DNA of 64,000 nt from Nipponacmea schrenckii (taxonomy: Eukaryota; Mollusca; Gastropoda; Lottiidae), in assembly GCA_030562195.1 (NCBI GenBank), contig CM060199.1, positions 25,998,338 to 26,062,337 of the forward strand. The letters are read 5' to 3'. A program made the translations under genes and the position numbers. Below the pieces are notes generated by a model. The model worked only from the letters and a program-made list of their open reading frames with translations, did not search any database and was not told the origin of the DNA. Below are positions 35,300 to 48,839 of this stretch, in pieces; position 1 is the first letter of the stretch, and each line of letters begins with the position of its first letter.

Positions 35300-37590
35300 C
35301 ATCTTTAAATTTTACCGAAGGTGACCCTCTTTTTAAGGATGTGGGGTAATACGCCCATAGTGGGTATTTCTAAAAGGGGAAAGGGTGATCATTTATCTTT
35401 CAAACACTCGATGTTATTTTTTGGAAATAAAATCGAATTGTGAGTATTATTCTTCATTGTAAACAGTAGAGGATCAGTCTAATTAAAATATAGACCTTAC
35501 TTTCGTTCGTATATTATTAGTTTCGTCTCGAATGTTTTGTTATCTATTGGCTTTGTACGTAACCACTACAGTACAATTCATTTGCTGTTTCAATGTTAAA
35601 TCACAAAATTCAACCTTCCATAACTTTTTCCACAAATCTCGTTGAAAACTTTCCTGTATGTCACATGAAAGCCTGGCCAATATTTTGTTTCTGTACAAAA
35701 TTTCAATATAGCATGACCATGAAAATTTTGAACTAAACAAAATGAAAGTAAAGAACTACATTTTATCAACATCCGCTTGACTGTCACTGCACGCAAACCA
35801 CTATATTTAGAAATAACCTTCCGCCAATTAAATTTCTCATTATCTCAGAAATTCTGAAATAAAATGCAATTTCAGACATCAAATTTCAAATCTAGACCAA
35901 AAATTAGTCAAAAATGGGCATGCAAAAACCCCCAAAGGAAGGGAGAAAGAGGATTTCTAAAAATAGAACGAACTAAATTCGTATACAATCATTAGCATAA
36001 AATGTTTTACTGGTCTGAGTCCGTATAGTCAGCGTAAAAAAACATTGACCTTGGCTGTCTGCTGATGCCTCCGTTTGTAATATTTGATGTATCCTTACAA
36101 CCTTCCAAAAATAAATTTCTAAACTGTAGACTGATGTTACATTTTAAATAATACTGATAGACGTTTGATATTTTGTCTAGATTTTCCTGCATTTTGCTTC
36201 AGTTGCAAAGTCCCACTATGTGCCACGTTTGGTTCTAGTATTTGGAATTGTTATCAATTCCTGTTAAAAAATTGAGGGAACCCCCATTCATATCCACGCC
36301 ATTATTATACATCCGAGATGTTAACAAGTTGCTGGATAGATCGCTACATGGATTGATTCAGTTTGTCGCTTTCGGCAAGTCGCGCATGCCGCGTTCTGAC
36401 ACTCTCGTTTGTTGACATGCTTTTCCATTTCTTAGCCTAATTATGTATAACGCAAATGGAATCTAAGGTTAACTCCCGGCTCTGTCGAGGGCGACTTTCT
36501 TTTTCGCCCTTTGAAATCTTAGGTATCAAAAATATTACATATTTTCGCCGCCTATCATATTCACTCGTCTGTCCGTATGCGTCGTATTTGATCGGCCGAT
36601 ATCTTTCAACCAACCAGATGGCATGTTTATATGTTGATGTAAAGGACTCTTTCTTCTGGTGTGCGCCATGTTAAACTTATCAAATGACAAGGAAGATGAA
36701 AATATTAAGCCGATACATTTACGCTACGTCTTCCTCCTCATGATCGGACGTAGAAATTTGTCGCAAATGGGCGACAAAATAGGCTCGTCTGCCCCGAGCA
36801 TAAAATTTTTATGCTGGTGATTCGTGATTCCATACAAATCTCATGCCACCTTCGGACATATGGAATCACACTCGTTCTTTTATATGCTGTTTCACGTTTT
36901 GCTGAATAGCGCATACCTCGTTAATGGAATCTTGGCATAAAGAAAAAAGGGGATGAGGAAAAAGACAAGGAGAAAGTAAAAAATGCAAGAAGGCGAGTAA
37001 AAAATGAGGTGAAAATTCGGGTGGAGTTAAGAAAGCCCTATAGATAGGCGGGATAGGCTGTTTTAACAGGTAAAATGATAAAATGTGTCGAAAATCATAG
37101 ACTTTTCTTTATTTTTTCTACCGATATACATGTAGCATCGACAAAATAAAGAATCTATGATGCTTAAGAACTCTCCAAGATGGCGGACGATGACGCCCAT
37201 TCGCATATACGTCGGCCATTCTCACTGATAATAACCTCGTAGACATTAGGTGGATAAATTGCAACATTGTTGACTTTAGACTCTTGCGAACTTTCTTTAT
37301 AAGTGACCATACCAAATTTCATTCTAATCTGATGAAAGCTGTTTTTGACAAAGTCCAGGGCAACAACTCAAAAACTGTTAATTGAAAAATCCTCAATATT
37401 GAACTTGAAAACTCTAGTCTCTATTACGTTCACAGGTCAATTGTAGAGGGATGGATGGGGGGTGACGACAATATACAACCACATTAAAATGTGGGTGTAT
37501 AACAATGGAAATTGGCCTCATTTTATCTTTGTTTACTACCTAAAATAAATAAATTTGTATCTTTTAAATACACTACAAAAAGTAAAATTT
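35300..37590. other. No gene seen
   Basis: Largely AT-rich with only short open frames. One block at about 36203-36245 (gcaaagtcccactatgtgcc) resembles a block at 58547 within the plus-strand open frame there, so it may be part of a dispersed repeat. Confidence 0.5.
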
Positions 37591-38038
37591 ACCATTTTTC
37601 ATAGAGGGTTCAAAATCTTCCTCTTCATCCAGTGTGCCAAAATCTAATGCCTCGTTCAAATCTTGAGATGATGCTGAAATGGATTCAGAAAGCAGTCATG
37701 AGTAATGGATTTTATATAAGTGCAAAGATCAAAACTGGTTGCCACATTCAGCCAAATGCCTCTCTTGTCACCATTAATACTTAGGGTTGTGTGTTCTAGG
37801 GATTTTTTTAAAAGGAAAATGCTTACCCTCTGTATCATTTGTAGAATGATTAAATACTAGTTTTGCAAAAAAATATAATTAACAATTTGTTAAAGTATGA
37901 ACACAAGCTATACACCTATTGAGTTTTTTCTTTGAGTTAATTGTGAGAGAAATGTCAGTCGACTGCCCCTATAGACCTCTACCTAGTTCAAAATCAGATT
38001 GTTTACATTCACATAGTGATTATAAGAAAGAGAAGATA

Positions 38039-38338
38039 ATTCTTCTAAAAACTACATAATTTCTAAAAGAGAATTTAGACCAAATATTTTATAGAATGCA
38101 GGGATTGTTGAAAAAAAATATTTTTTTTGAAGTAGGAGTACCAAACAAATATTTGTTTTTCAAGCTAGTCTACATCAATTAGGTTTTAATTCTTCTAAAA
38201 ACTACATAATTTCTAAAAGAGAATTTAGACCAAATATTTTATAGAATGCAGGGATTGTTGAAAAAAAATATTTTTTTTGAAGTAGGAGTACCAAACAACT
38301 ATTTGTTTTTCAAGCTAGTCTACATCAATTAGGTTTTA
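38039..38338. repeat. 150-bp tandem duplication in intron
   Basis: Two nearly identical copies (38039-38188 and 38189-38338), starting attcttctaaaaactac, lie in the intron between two small exons of the recombinase-like gene. I see one substitution (aaacaaatat against aaacaactat). Confidence 0.92.
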
Positions 38339-39118
38339 TGCCTATGAGCATTTAAATGTTTGCATGTGGTAACAATAGGCTAAACTATGATATCAATATT
38401 CATAAACTGTATTTCATGAAACAATTAAAAATACATACCATCCAACTGGATTTCATCAAGTTTTCTTCCAGCATACTTTGCAGAAAGATTAAACTCTTGT
38501 AACAACATGAGCTTAGTGATGTCAACTCTTTCAATAAGACCTGCCGTTTGTCGGTAGTGTATTTTATGCACGTTCATCGTGTGTCCCAAGTGGTTTAATA
38601 GCCACTGCTGCTGATTTGAATTTAGATCAAATATCTGCAAACAAATTATACAAATTATTCAAAGCAACAATGTATAAAATCATGTTTCTACTGATCAACT
38701 ATTATGCTCATGATAATGCCAAAAAAACAATAAATTTATTTTACACTAACATCTAAATGAATATAATCATAATCATAACTTTGATGCCATATTATAACCT
38801 ATCATACTACCAGAATTGAAAAATAAACACCAGTTGACATAGCTGGTTTATTGAAGAAAGGAGTGATAGAAAAAAATGTAAATAATTGAATTGAAAATTG
38901 AAAATGCAGATAATTATTGATGACTCATTTTTCAGTAGTGATCACTATTACTCAATAGGTTAACTAACAAATTCTTGTTTGTGGGAGTCAGCTATGACTG
39001 GTTGAACTGTTCTCTTTTAATATAAATATATAATTCATAAAGTCTTCTTACTTGAGAAATTGTAGCCATGTATTTACGCATGTTGACGCTTGTAATCTTA
39101 TGTGGGTTTGACAACACA

Positions 39119-40090
39119 ATTTCAGAACATAGTAATTTTAAGCTATCATATGCTCTTAGTACACCATCTCTTTTAAAAAATATACAAAAAAGATAGTTAA
39201 ACAATGGAAGTATCTAAAACTATATAACGTATTCATTCTTATTAACCTGGGAGAGCTGCATTTTTTCAAAAGGGGCGTTCATTTTATTTATGTGGTTAAC
39301 CATGTACAATTTATATCAAGCCTTTTTCATCACTATTTCTTGATATTTCTTTCGAACGTCCAACAGTTAATTAAATCAGAGCTAATTAATCTAAATGTTA
39401 AGACATGAATTGAATACCTGACTTCAAAAATAGCCATATACAGTTTCGTGCAGTACACCTGATTGCCTCTACTTCTCCAGATCGGCGCTTATTGAAAATT
39501 AACAATCTAGTTTCTGCAAGAACTCCCACTCATCTATAATTTGTGGGACTTGAATCCTTTAGATCAATTTTCTTTATTTTCTCCTTATTAAACTTTCTAC
39601 ATGTTAGTGTTTGCAAGTTTGGTTACCTTGACTGACCATTCAAATTTGATTAATTTGAACAAGTCCTTGCATTCTGTGACTTTTTCAGGTTTTTTAGTTT
39701 TTAATGCATTCGACCACTTAGCAGCAATCATTCTTTTCAAATCATAACCAATTTTAATTTTCAGAACATAGTAATTTTAAGCTATCATATGCTCTTACTA
39801 CACCATCTCTTTTAAAAAATATACAAAAAAGATAGTTAAACAATGGAAGTATCTAAAACTATATAACGTATTCATTCTTATTAACCTGGGAGAGCTGCAT
39901 TTTTTCAAAAGGGGCGTTCATTTTATTTATGTGGTTAACCATGTACAATTTATATCAAGCCTTTTTCATCACTATTTCTTGATATTTCTTTCGAACGTCC
40001 AACAGTTAATTAAATCAGAGCTAATTAATCTAAATGTTAAGACATGAAGTGAATACCTGACTTCAAAAATAGCCATATACAGCCAACCAC
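39119..40090. repeat. Rearranged duplication A-B-A inside the recombinase-like gene
   Basis: Block A (39119-39450, part of exon 39167-39052 and intron) is repeated at about 39758-40085. Between the copies is block B (39451-39757), a near-perfect copy of 41020-41322 from an upstream exon. Junctions share only a few bases (acct on the left, tttc on the right). The copied exons are not in splicing order and carry the same TGA as the original. Confidence 0.88.
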
Positions 40091-42189
40091 AATTTCGTGC
40101 AGTACACCTTTATCGTACTTGTTATTGTTTTATGTTCATGTAATGGATGGTTTAGTTGGGTTACCTACAGACCACAGATGATAGGTTTTGTGTAAACTTA
40201 TCACTCTTAGCTCAAATTGGACAAAAGGTGCAGTTGGGATATTGTTGAAGTCAGGTATTCTGTTGCTTCTTCACAGAGAATATATTACATAAAGAAATGA
40301 AATTTAAGATAAAAAAGCTTACTGGCATTATGAAACAAATATCGATTTGAATCGCATATTGCAGCCTTTGATCGATTTTCTGCAAATGATAAGTAGATTA
40401 ATAAAGCCTTGGTGTCACCTGGAACCAGGATTGGAACTCCTCGACCATTCTGTAAAAATACATGTATTCATCAATTAAAAATTACTAGGTCTTCAACAGA
40501 TCAAGTCTTCAAGAGGGCACTCATTAAAATAATTTTACATTGTTGAATCAAAGTTCAAACACACCACTAACTGAATTATTTTGGAACTGTTCTTTGGAAA
40601 AATTAACTTCTTTCCTTAGTCACCTCAACATTCAAAATAACAAATACCAGTGTATTTATAAATTTAAAATAGCTAACTTCTTTACCTTTCCACGGACTTC
40701 AATCAAATCTTGACTGGTAAGAAGATGTTTTTCTAGTTCTGTTAATCCATCCCGCATAGATTTTTCAATACTATTCACATCTTTTCTTTTTAAGTAATCA
40801 GTTACTCTGCAAATGTAACAAAAAGAACAGACTTACTTCTTTTTAAAAATATATTTTCGCTTATTTCAATTATTTAATGTTTTAATACACTAATGATTCA
40901 GAAACTATGTGATATTACAAGATCATGCAGCCAACAGTCAAAATGAACAGATGGATATTGTTTTTAAGTTGTCAAGCATCTATTTGTAAACACATATGAA
41001 TTTCAAAGTTTGGTCATACCTGATTGCCTCTACTTCTCCAGATCGGCGCTTATTGAAAATTAACAATCTAGTTTCTGCAAGAACTCCCACTCATCTATAA
41101 TTTGTGGGACTTGAATCCTTTAGATCAATTTTCTTTATTTTCTCCTTATTAAACTTTCTACATGTTAGTGTTTGCAAGTTTGGTTACCTTGACTGACCAT
41201 TCAAATTTGATTAATTTGAACAAGTCCTTGCATTCTGTGACTTTTTCAGGTTTTTTAGTTTTTAATGCATTCGACCACTTAGCAGCAATCATTCTTTTCA
41301 AATCATAACCAATTTTAATTTTCTTGTTGAAGGAGACTTTAAATCTTCTTCATCGTCAAATGAAGGCGATGCTGTTAATAACGCAGCTTTTACTAAAAAG
41401 TCAAAATATTCTGGTTTCAGAAAATTTTCCATACTTTGATTGTTTAAGCTGGTCTGATTTCTTAAGTTTACTAAATATCTGGCAGCATCACTCATTCTTG
41501 CAGATGCATAATATTTACGCTTTAGTCTATTTCCCATATTCTTGAGCAACCACAAATTTCCCAAGCTAATTATCAAGGGGTCAGTCTTGGCAATTTCAGA
41601 TATTTTGTCATTGGTCATAATGGTAAACACTTTATTTTTAAGTGCATTACTGGCAACTGAACTCAACTTGTTGGCAGCATCTAGACTTCTAACATGTAAC
41701 TCTTTTCTTGTAAGTTTGATAGATACATCACAAGATGGAACATTTGCAGGACATATTTTCTGATGCTTGACCATTGTTTTTCCCATTTTTAGCCAAGAGT
41801 AACATCCTGGACAAGGACCATATTGTGATATGTCTAAGTAATTGTGTGATCTTCTTAATAATATAACTTCCCCTTCACCTTCTTTCAGAACTTTTAAATT
41901 GTGCTTGTGGTCACCATGGCTTCTCATTATGCTTTTACACGTTTATGTTTAGGACCTAGAGTTTTTATCATAGAGTTAATGTCTTTAATTTCTTCTTCCA
42001 GTTTATGCTTTCTTAAATGTTTGGCGATATTAGTTTTAACTAATCCACAAAATTTGCAGGCACGGGCCTGATTCCAGACATTTCTACCAAACTTACTTTC
42101 AACAAGGTTTCTGTGGAAAATTTTCCTGTTATTTACATCACGTTTTTTCTTTTTAACAGCAACTTCCTTTCTTACTTTTATCATTTCTC

Positions 42190-44610
42190 CTCTATTGTCT
42201 TCTTTACTATCATCTTCATCATCCAGTTGATTATTATCATTATCTTCACTGTTACATTTGTCATCTTCATAATCCAGTTGATTATTATCATTATCTTCAC
42301 TGTTACATTTGTCATCTTCATCATCCAGTTGACTAATATTATTATCTTCACTGTTACATTTGTCATCTTCATCATCCAGTTGATAACTATAATTATCTTC
42401 ACTGTTACATATGTCATCTTCTATCATTGGTACATCATCACTATGACAGTCAATCGTAAGATTTCCACCCTTATTACCAATATATTTGTCATCTTCATCA
42501 TCCAGTTGATTATTATTATTATTATTATCTTCACTGTTACATTTGTCATCTTCATCATCCAGTTGATTATTATCATTATCTTCACTGTTACATTTGTCAT
42601 CTTCATCATCCAGTTGATTATATATATATTTTAAATCTTCACTGTTACATTTTGTCATCTTCATCATCCAGTTGATTATTATAATTATCTTCACTGTTAC
42701 ATTTGTCATCTTCATCAACTCCACTTGATTATTATTATTATCTTCACTGATTACATTTGTCATCTTCATCATCCAGTTGATTATTATTATATTATCTTCA
42801 CTGTTACATTTGTCATCTTCATAATCCATTGATTACTATCATTATCTTCACTGTACATTTGTCATCTTCATCATCCAGTTGATTATATTATTTTCTTCAC
42901 TTTACATTTGTCATCTTCATCATCCAGTTGATTATTATTATTATCTTCACTGTTACATTTGTCATCTTCATCATCCAGTTGATTATTATCATTATCTTCA
43001 CTGTTACATTTGTCATCTTCATCATCCAGTTGATTATTATTATTATCTTCACTGTTACATTTGTCATCTTCATCATCCGGTTAATTTTTATCATTATCTT
43101 CACTTTTACATTTGTCATCTTCTATCATTGTTATTCATTATTATCTTCACTGTTACATTTGTCATCTTCATCATCCAGTTGATTACTATCATTATCTTCA
43201 CTGTTACATTTGTCATCTTCATCATCCAGTTGATTATTATTATTATCTTCACTGTTACATTTGTCATCTTCATCATCCGTTGATTTATCATTATCTTCAC
43301 TTTACATTTGTCATCTTCATCATCCATTGATTATTTTATTACTTTTACATTTGTCATCTTCATCATCCGGTTAATTTTTATCATTATCTTCACTTTTACA
43401 TTTGTCATCTTCTATCATTGGTACATCATCACTATGACAGTCATTTGTAAGATTCCACCCTTATTACCAAAACATTTGTCATCTTCATCATCCAGTTGAT
43501 TACTATCATTATCTTCACTGTTACATTTGTCATCTTCATCATCCAGTTGATTACTATCATTATCTTCACTGTTACATTTGTCATCTAAATCATCCAGTTG
43601 ATTATTATTATTATCTTCACTGTTACATTTGTCATCTTCATCATCCAGTTGATTTTTATCATTATCTTCACTTTTACATTTGTCATCTTCTATCATTGGT
43701 ACATCATCACTATGACAGTCATTTGTAAGATTTCCACCCTTATTACCAATACATTTGTCATCTTCATCATCCAGTTGATTACTATAATTATCTTCACTGT
43801 CACATTTGTCATCTTCTATCATTGGTACATCATCACTATGACAGTCATTTGTAAGATTTCCACCTTATTACCAATATATTTGTCATCTTCATCCATTATC
43901 CAGTTGATTATTATCATTATCTTCACTGTTACATTTGTCATCTTCATCATCCAGTTGATTATTATTATTTTCTTCACTTTTACATTTGTCATCTTCATCA
44001 TCCAGTTGATTATTATAATTATCTTCACTGTCACATTTGTCATCTTCTATCATTGGTACATCATCACTATGACAGTCATTTATAAGATTTCCACCCTAAT
44101 TACCAATATATTTGTCATCTTCATCATCCAGTTGATGATTATTATTATTATCTTCACTGTTACATTTGTCATCTTCATAACCCAGTTGATTATTATCATT
44201 ATCTTCACTGTTACATTTGTCATCTTCATCATCCAGTTGATTATTATTATTTTCTTCACTTTTACATTTGTCATCTTCATCATCCAGTTGATTATTATAA
44301 TTATCTTCACTGTCACATTTGTCATCTTCTATCATTGGTACATCATCACTATGACAGTCATTTGTAAGATTTCCACCCTTATTACCAATATATTTGTCAT
44401 TTTCATCCTCCAGTTGATTTTTATAATTATCTTCACTGTCACATTTGTCATCTTCTATCATTGGTACATCATCACTATGACAGTCATTTGTAAGATTTCC
44501 AACCTTATTACCAATATATTTGTCATCTTCAAGTTGATTACTATCATTATCTTCACTGTTACATTTGTCATCTTCATCATCCAGTTGATTATTATCATCA
44601 GTCATTTCCT
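42190..44610 (-). repeat. 51-bp coding minisatellite, acidic 17-aa unit
   Basis: On the minus strand the unit encodes LDDEDDKCNSEDNDNNQ, repeated some forty times. Every few units it is interrupted by a second module containing YIGNKGGNLTNDCHSDDVP and MIEDDKCDSEDN. Scattered one- or two-base indels shift the frame between 41927-42829, 43415-43822 and 44096-44716. The unit is rich in Asp, Glu, Asn and Ser with one regularly spaced Cys. The plus-strand open frames over it are shadows. Confidence 0.9.
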
Positions 44611-44716
44611 TATTAATCCACTCTATGTCATCGATGAATGATTTTATTGTCTGCTGACGGTTCTTCAGGGAGGCTGCAAAAATAAACAAGGGCTTGTCAA
44701 GAAAGGTAACATACAT

Positions 44717-47700
44717 CTACCCATGGCTGTTAGGAAATGATAGTAATAAGCAAAATTACAATTGTCTCATGGCAAAGAAATTCATTTGTATTATATCTCA
44801 AAAATCAAATGGTTACCAATTTTGAAACATTTTTATTAAATCTTGGGCAATTACTGTAAATATGTAAAATATTCATTAAAGGGTAACTATCCTATATTTA
44901 AAGGAATAATAGGTCTTAGAATGAACATAAATATTGAAAATTTGAAACTTGGTCAGTAAGAGCTCTATTCATTAGTAAATACTTAGTAATTATCCATAAA
45001 GATGCATTTAAGTATTGAAAAAAGCTTAATAAATTAATTGAGCTTTTTAAAAAAATGACTTAATTTTGCATGATTTCAAGATTTGAAGAGATTCTGTTAC
45101 TTTATGACGCCAGGTAAGTTCACTGATGAATATACACTCATATTGACCATTCTTGAGAACTAAAATTTTATGATCATGCTAAGAACCAGACGTAAATGAC
45201 CAATCTGCTTTGTGCATTTTTTGCTGGGTGGGGTGAGATGACGAAAACACAATCTATTGATGAATCATGGATTAAATAGAGGATAGTTCCCCTTTGATTT
45301 AGTAATACTAGTAATGTAGGGAAAATGCATATTGTAAATACTAGTAATGTAGGGAAAATGCATATTGTAAAGTATCAGTATATCAACTAATATCAGGCAT
45401 AATTTATGGTTTTAAAGCCACAAAACTCTTTTAAATGCTACAGGTGCGACCAGCAGTTTTGGAATAATATCAATTTTTATTTTTATCTAAATTTTTTAAA
45501 AATTCAAATCAAATTGAAAGCTTGTAACCGATAAATCTTGTAGGCTCAATAGTGCTCACAGGAAATGTTCACAGATGAACTGACAGATAGGGGCAATTAT
45601 ACTTACAAATTCTAATCAAAACAGAAATTATAATGTAACAACTAAAAACAAAAACAAACAGTAAGATGTAAGCTTAATAATTTCTCAAAACCACCCAATA
45701 TGCGTTTGGAACATGTGAATTGTAACTTTGTGATGAAGAAAAAAAGAAGTTTGAGTTAAATGTGGTGCAATATTCAGCAAATATTACCTGATATGTGTAA
45801 TAATATTTTTTTTTAAATTTCTGATTTTCACTTGCCAATTCAAAAGACTTGTATCACATTGGAAGCAGTTTAATAAAAATTAATCCCAACTTGCGTTTTG
45901 TGGTTCTTTTTTATTTTTACTGTAGCTACTTCAAGATCTAATTTTAATTTGACTGAAATTTGAAGCTTACATATTACAAAAACAGAGTAAAAAACAATTC
46001 CAACAGAATTTTCACAACTTGTACTATACCAATGTTTTGTTCTTTGATTAAATCAAATTTCCCAGGATATGTAACAACATTTTTTCTAGATACAGCAAAA
46101 CTAAAGAGAATGAAGATTTAAATTATCAAATGATGAAAGGGTTCTTTTTTAACATGCCCAAAGTTTGTCTAAACATTCTGAACTGCACTGAAATGACCAG
46201 TAAATTAAAGGTTTTTTTGGTAATGTATAGACTGGCCAATTTCTTCACATGAAACAAAATATTTCAATCCATTGGTCAATGATATCTTAGTCCGAAACAT
46301 GCTGACACTATTCCAGCATCTGAAAGTTATATTTATTCAAAATTGAACCATTCATATTAAGCGAGAAATCACGGTTTGAAACTTATTCTGATGACCCTTC
46401 AATTTGAATTGCAAATCGTGGGTAAAAGATTTAACCGAATTGCATAAAACCTTTAATTGTTAGTTGACAAATACATTGAAGTTTTCAAATATGAAAATCC
46501 GATCGAAATCAAACTGAAAATAAACTTTCTATAAAAGCAAAAAAACTTCAACTTCAGGTTCTCACTTTTGGTCAGAGATAGAACTTCCGGTTTTGTTTTA
46601 TTTGATAATAGTAATTATTTTAAGATCAACTTTCAAGTCAAAATTTCTATACATATTACCAGTTTGTCTGCAAACTCATCAAAAAAAAAATATAATAATC
46701 CGAACAATTACAATACGTTTTCGACCAAAGACGAAATCTGTAATAAGTTTACAAATGCAAAAATGAGAATCTACAATTACATCCCCTTTGATAATATTAA
46801 TTAGAATAAGACCAGTACTTACTAAGCATTATCACATTTGCAAAAGACAGTCAACTTTTCACCACTTTAAACGGCCATAAACATTTTCTCGGCAACCCGG
46901 GAAGAGGAGCCCAAGCATAATCCATCCTATATCATTAAATACAAATATGATTAAGGTCTTGTAAGTTAAACTTTAAAAAAACAAGAGGCTGTCAGACAGG
47001 GCTGTTGATATTGTCATATAGACTGGTCTTGACTGTTACTATCTCTTAACCAATGATTTTACATCTAAAATGACTGACATTAAGTACACGTGAATGATGT
47101 TAAAATATAAGAGTCTACCAGTGGCGTATTAATAATAAAATTTTATAAATGGACCAAAAAGAGCTTGTATTCATCAATAGATACTGCCATGAATAATAAA
47201 TATTACAGAATCCTTATTAATATATAGCCTGATCAATTAAAAATGTTTAGTTATTATCCATAAAAATGCCAGTGATAATTTTAAAATATAAACACCTAAT
47301 AAATTGATTAAGCATTTTTTAATTAATCTTAGTTTAGTAAGTTTCTAGATTTTACAAAATATTCTGACACCAGATAAGTTTGCTGATGAATATATACATA
47401 TATTCCCAATTCTGTTAAAAAAAAATCTGTTAAAGGCACAGTATCCCTTTATTATTTATGCACACTGTTTATAAAGGCAATATGGAAGAACTATCTATAT
47501 ATATTGTCAAAAATTTTACCTTAAGGTTCTGCTGTAGAAGAAAATCAATACAACCTGAAAAAAATTCACATCCATGTTCTAAGAAATTTATTAACTAACT
47601 GAAATGCAGTCCAGGCACACCTGGCAGCTGATTAAGAATACTACATTGTTGCAAAATATACAGCAGAGATAATGGCCTGGTTGATATGCATGGAAATAAA

Positions 47701-47880
47701 ATCTTTTCTCTTTGAACTTAAAAATTGTAACAATACTTCAAAGTAAATTCTACAATTACTATTTATTTCAATTAAAGATAACAATGTTCCAGAAAACTTT
47801 TAACTCTTTAAACATAAACAATTTTAACCCTTTAAATGTTAACAATCAATGTATCATGCATGATCACCAATGGGAAAAGA
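44717..47880. other. No gene seen; diverged duplicated segment
   Basis: AT-rich non-coding DNA. Segments at about 44930-45165 and 47155-47410 share a diverged order of motifs (attatccataaa, taataaatt, tgatgaatata), an old duplication or repeat. A 40-base unit is duplicated in tandem at 45302-45381 (tactagtaatgtagggaaaa). Confidence 0.5.
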
Positions 47881-47889
47881 AACTTCAAA

Positions 47890-48830
47890 ATTGTTAGTCC
47901 AGACCAATTGGGTATGATGTCCAGACATGTTGGTTACAGTGTCCATCTTTCCTGGGTAGTGAAAATATTGATAATATCAAATAAAAGTAAAAAAGAGACT
48001 TCGAAATTCTTTGTCCAGACCAATTGGGTATGATGTACAGACATGTTGGTTACAGTGTCCATCTTTCCTGGGTAGAGAAAATATTGATAATATCAAATAA
48101 AAGTAAAAAAGAGACTTCGAAATTCTTTGTCCAGACCAATTGGGTATGATGTACAGACATGTTGGTTACAGTGTCCATCTTTCCTGGGTAGTGAAAATAT
48201 TGATAATATCAAATAAAAGTAAAAAAGAAAATTCAAAATTCTGTGTCCAGACCAATTGGGTATGATGTCGAGACATTTTGGTTACAGTGTCCATCTTTCC
48301 TGGGTAGAGAAAATATTGATAATATCAAATAAAAGTAAAAAAGATACTTCAAAATTCTTTGTCCAGACCATTTGGGTATGATGTCCAGACATGTTGGTTA
48401 CAGTGTCCATCTTTCCTGGATAGTGATAATATTGATAATATCAAATAAAAGTAAAAAAGAGACTTCGAAATTCTTTGTCCAGACCAATTGGGTATGATGT
48501 CCAGACATGTTGGTTACAGTGTCCATCTTTCCTAGGTAGAGAAAATACTGATAATATCAAATAAAAGTAAAAAAGAGACTTCGAAATTCTTTGTCCAGAC
48601 CAATTGGGTATGATGTCCAGACATGTTGGTTACAGTGTCCATCTTTCCTGGATAGTGATAATATTGATAATATCAAATAAAAGTAAAAAGGAGACTTCAA
48701 AATTCTTTGTCCAGACCAATTGGGTATGATGTCCAGACATGTTGGTTACAGTGTCCATCTTTCCTGGATAGTGATAATATTGATAATATTAAATAAAAGT
48801 AAATTCTTTGTCCGGACCAACTGGGTTACA
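47890..48830. repeat. 116-117-bp minisatellite, about 8 copies
   Basis: Each unit has gtccagaccaattgggtatg, cagacatgttggttacagtg, tccatctttcctgg and gataatatcaaataaaag in order. Units start near 47896, 48012, 48128, 48244, 48360, 48477, 48593 and 48709; the last is cut short at about 48800. The copies are very similar, so expansion is recent. The open frames over it are by-products. Confidence 0.93.
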
Positions 48831-48839
48831 GTGTCCATC

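Larger units (their letters stand above)
37593..44673 (-). pseudogene. Tyrosine-recombinase-like multi-exon gene, broken
   Basis: A large exon runs from an acceptor at 44673 to 41020: acidic minisatellite, a C2H2-like finger (CKFCGLVKTNIAKH), a CPGC...KHQKIC finger, then RLLIFNKRRSGEVEAI. Further exons are 40806-40686, 40449-40323, 39167-39052, 38634-38439, 37856-37827 and 37673-37593, with phases that all fit. Together RRSGE, GRGVPILVPGD, NMRKYMATISQ, LNHLGHTMNVH and KIHYRQT resemble the Arg, Arg, His and Tyr boxes of tyrosine recombinases (Crypton-like). Uncharacterised proteins of this type are common in fish and invertebrates. Frameshifts near 41335 and 41160, a TGA at 41093-41091 and frame changes in the minisatellite break it, unless these are assembly errors. 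Confidence 0.62.

Noticed and set aside
36456..36674. 72-codon plus-strand frame
   Set aside because: No motif, no splice support, and the length is within chance.
42113..44641. Long plus-strand open frames over 42-44.6 kb (Ile/Phe-rich proteins)
   Set aside because: They are complements of the 51-bp minisatellite; the minus strand continues into finger and recombinase-like domains.
47890..48830. CRISPR-like array
   Set aside because: Units are 117 bp with no unique spacers, in eukaryotic DNA; it is a minisatellite.
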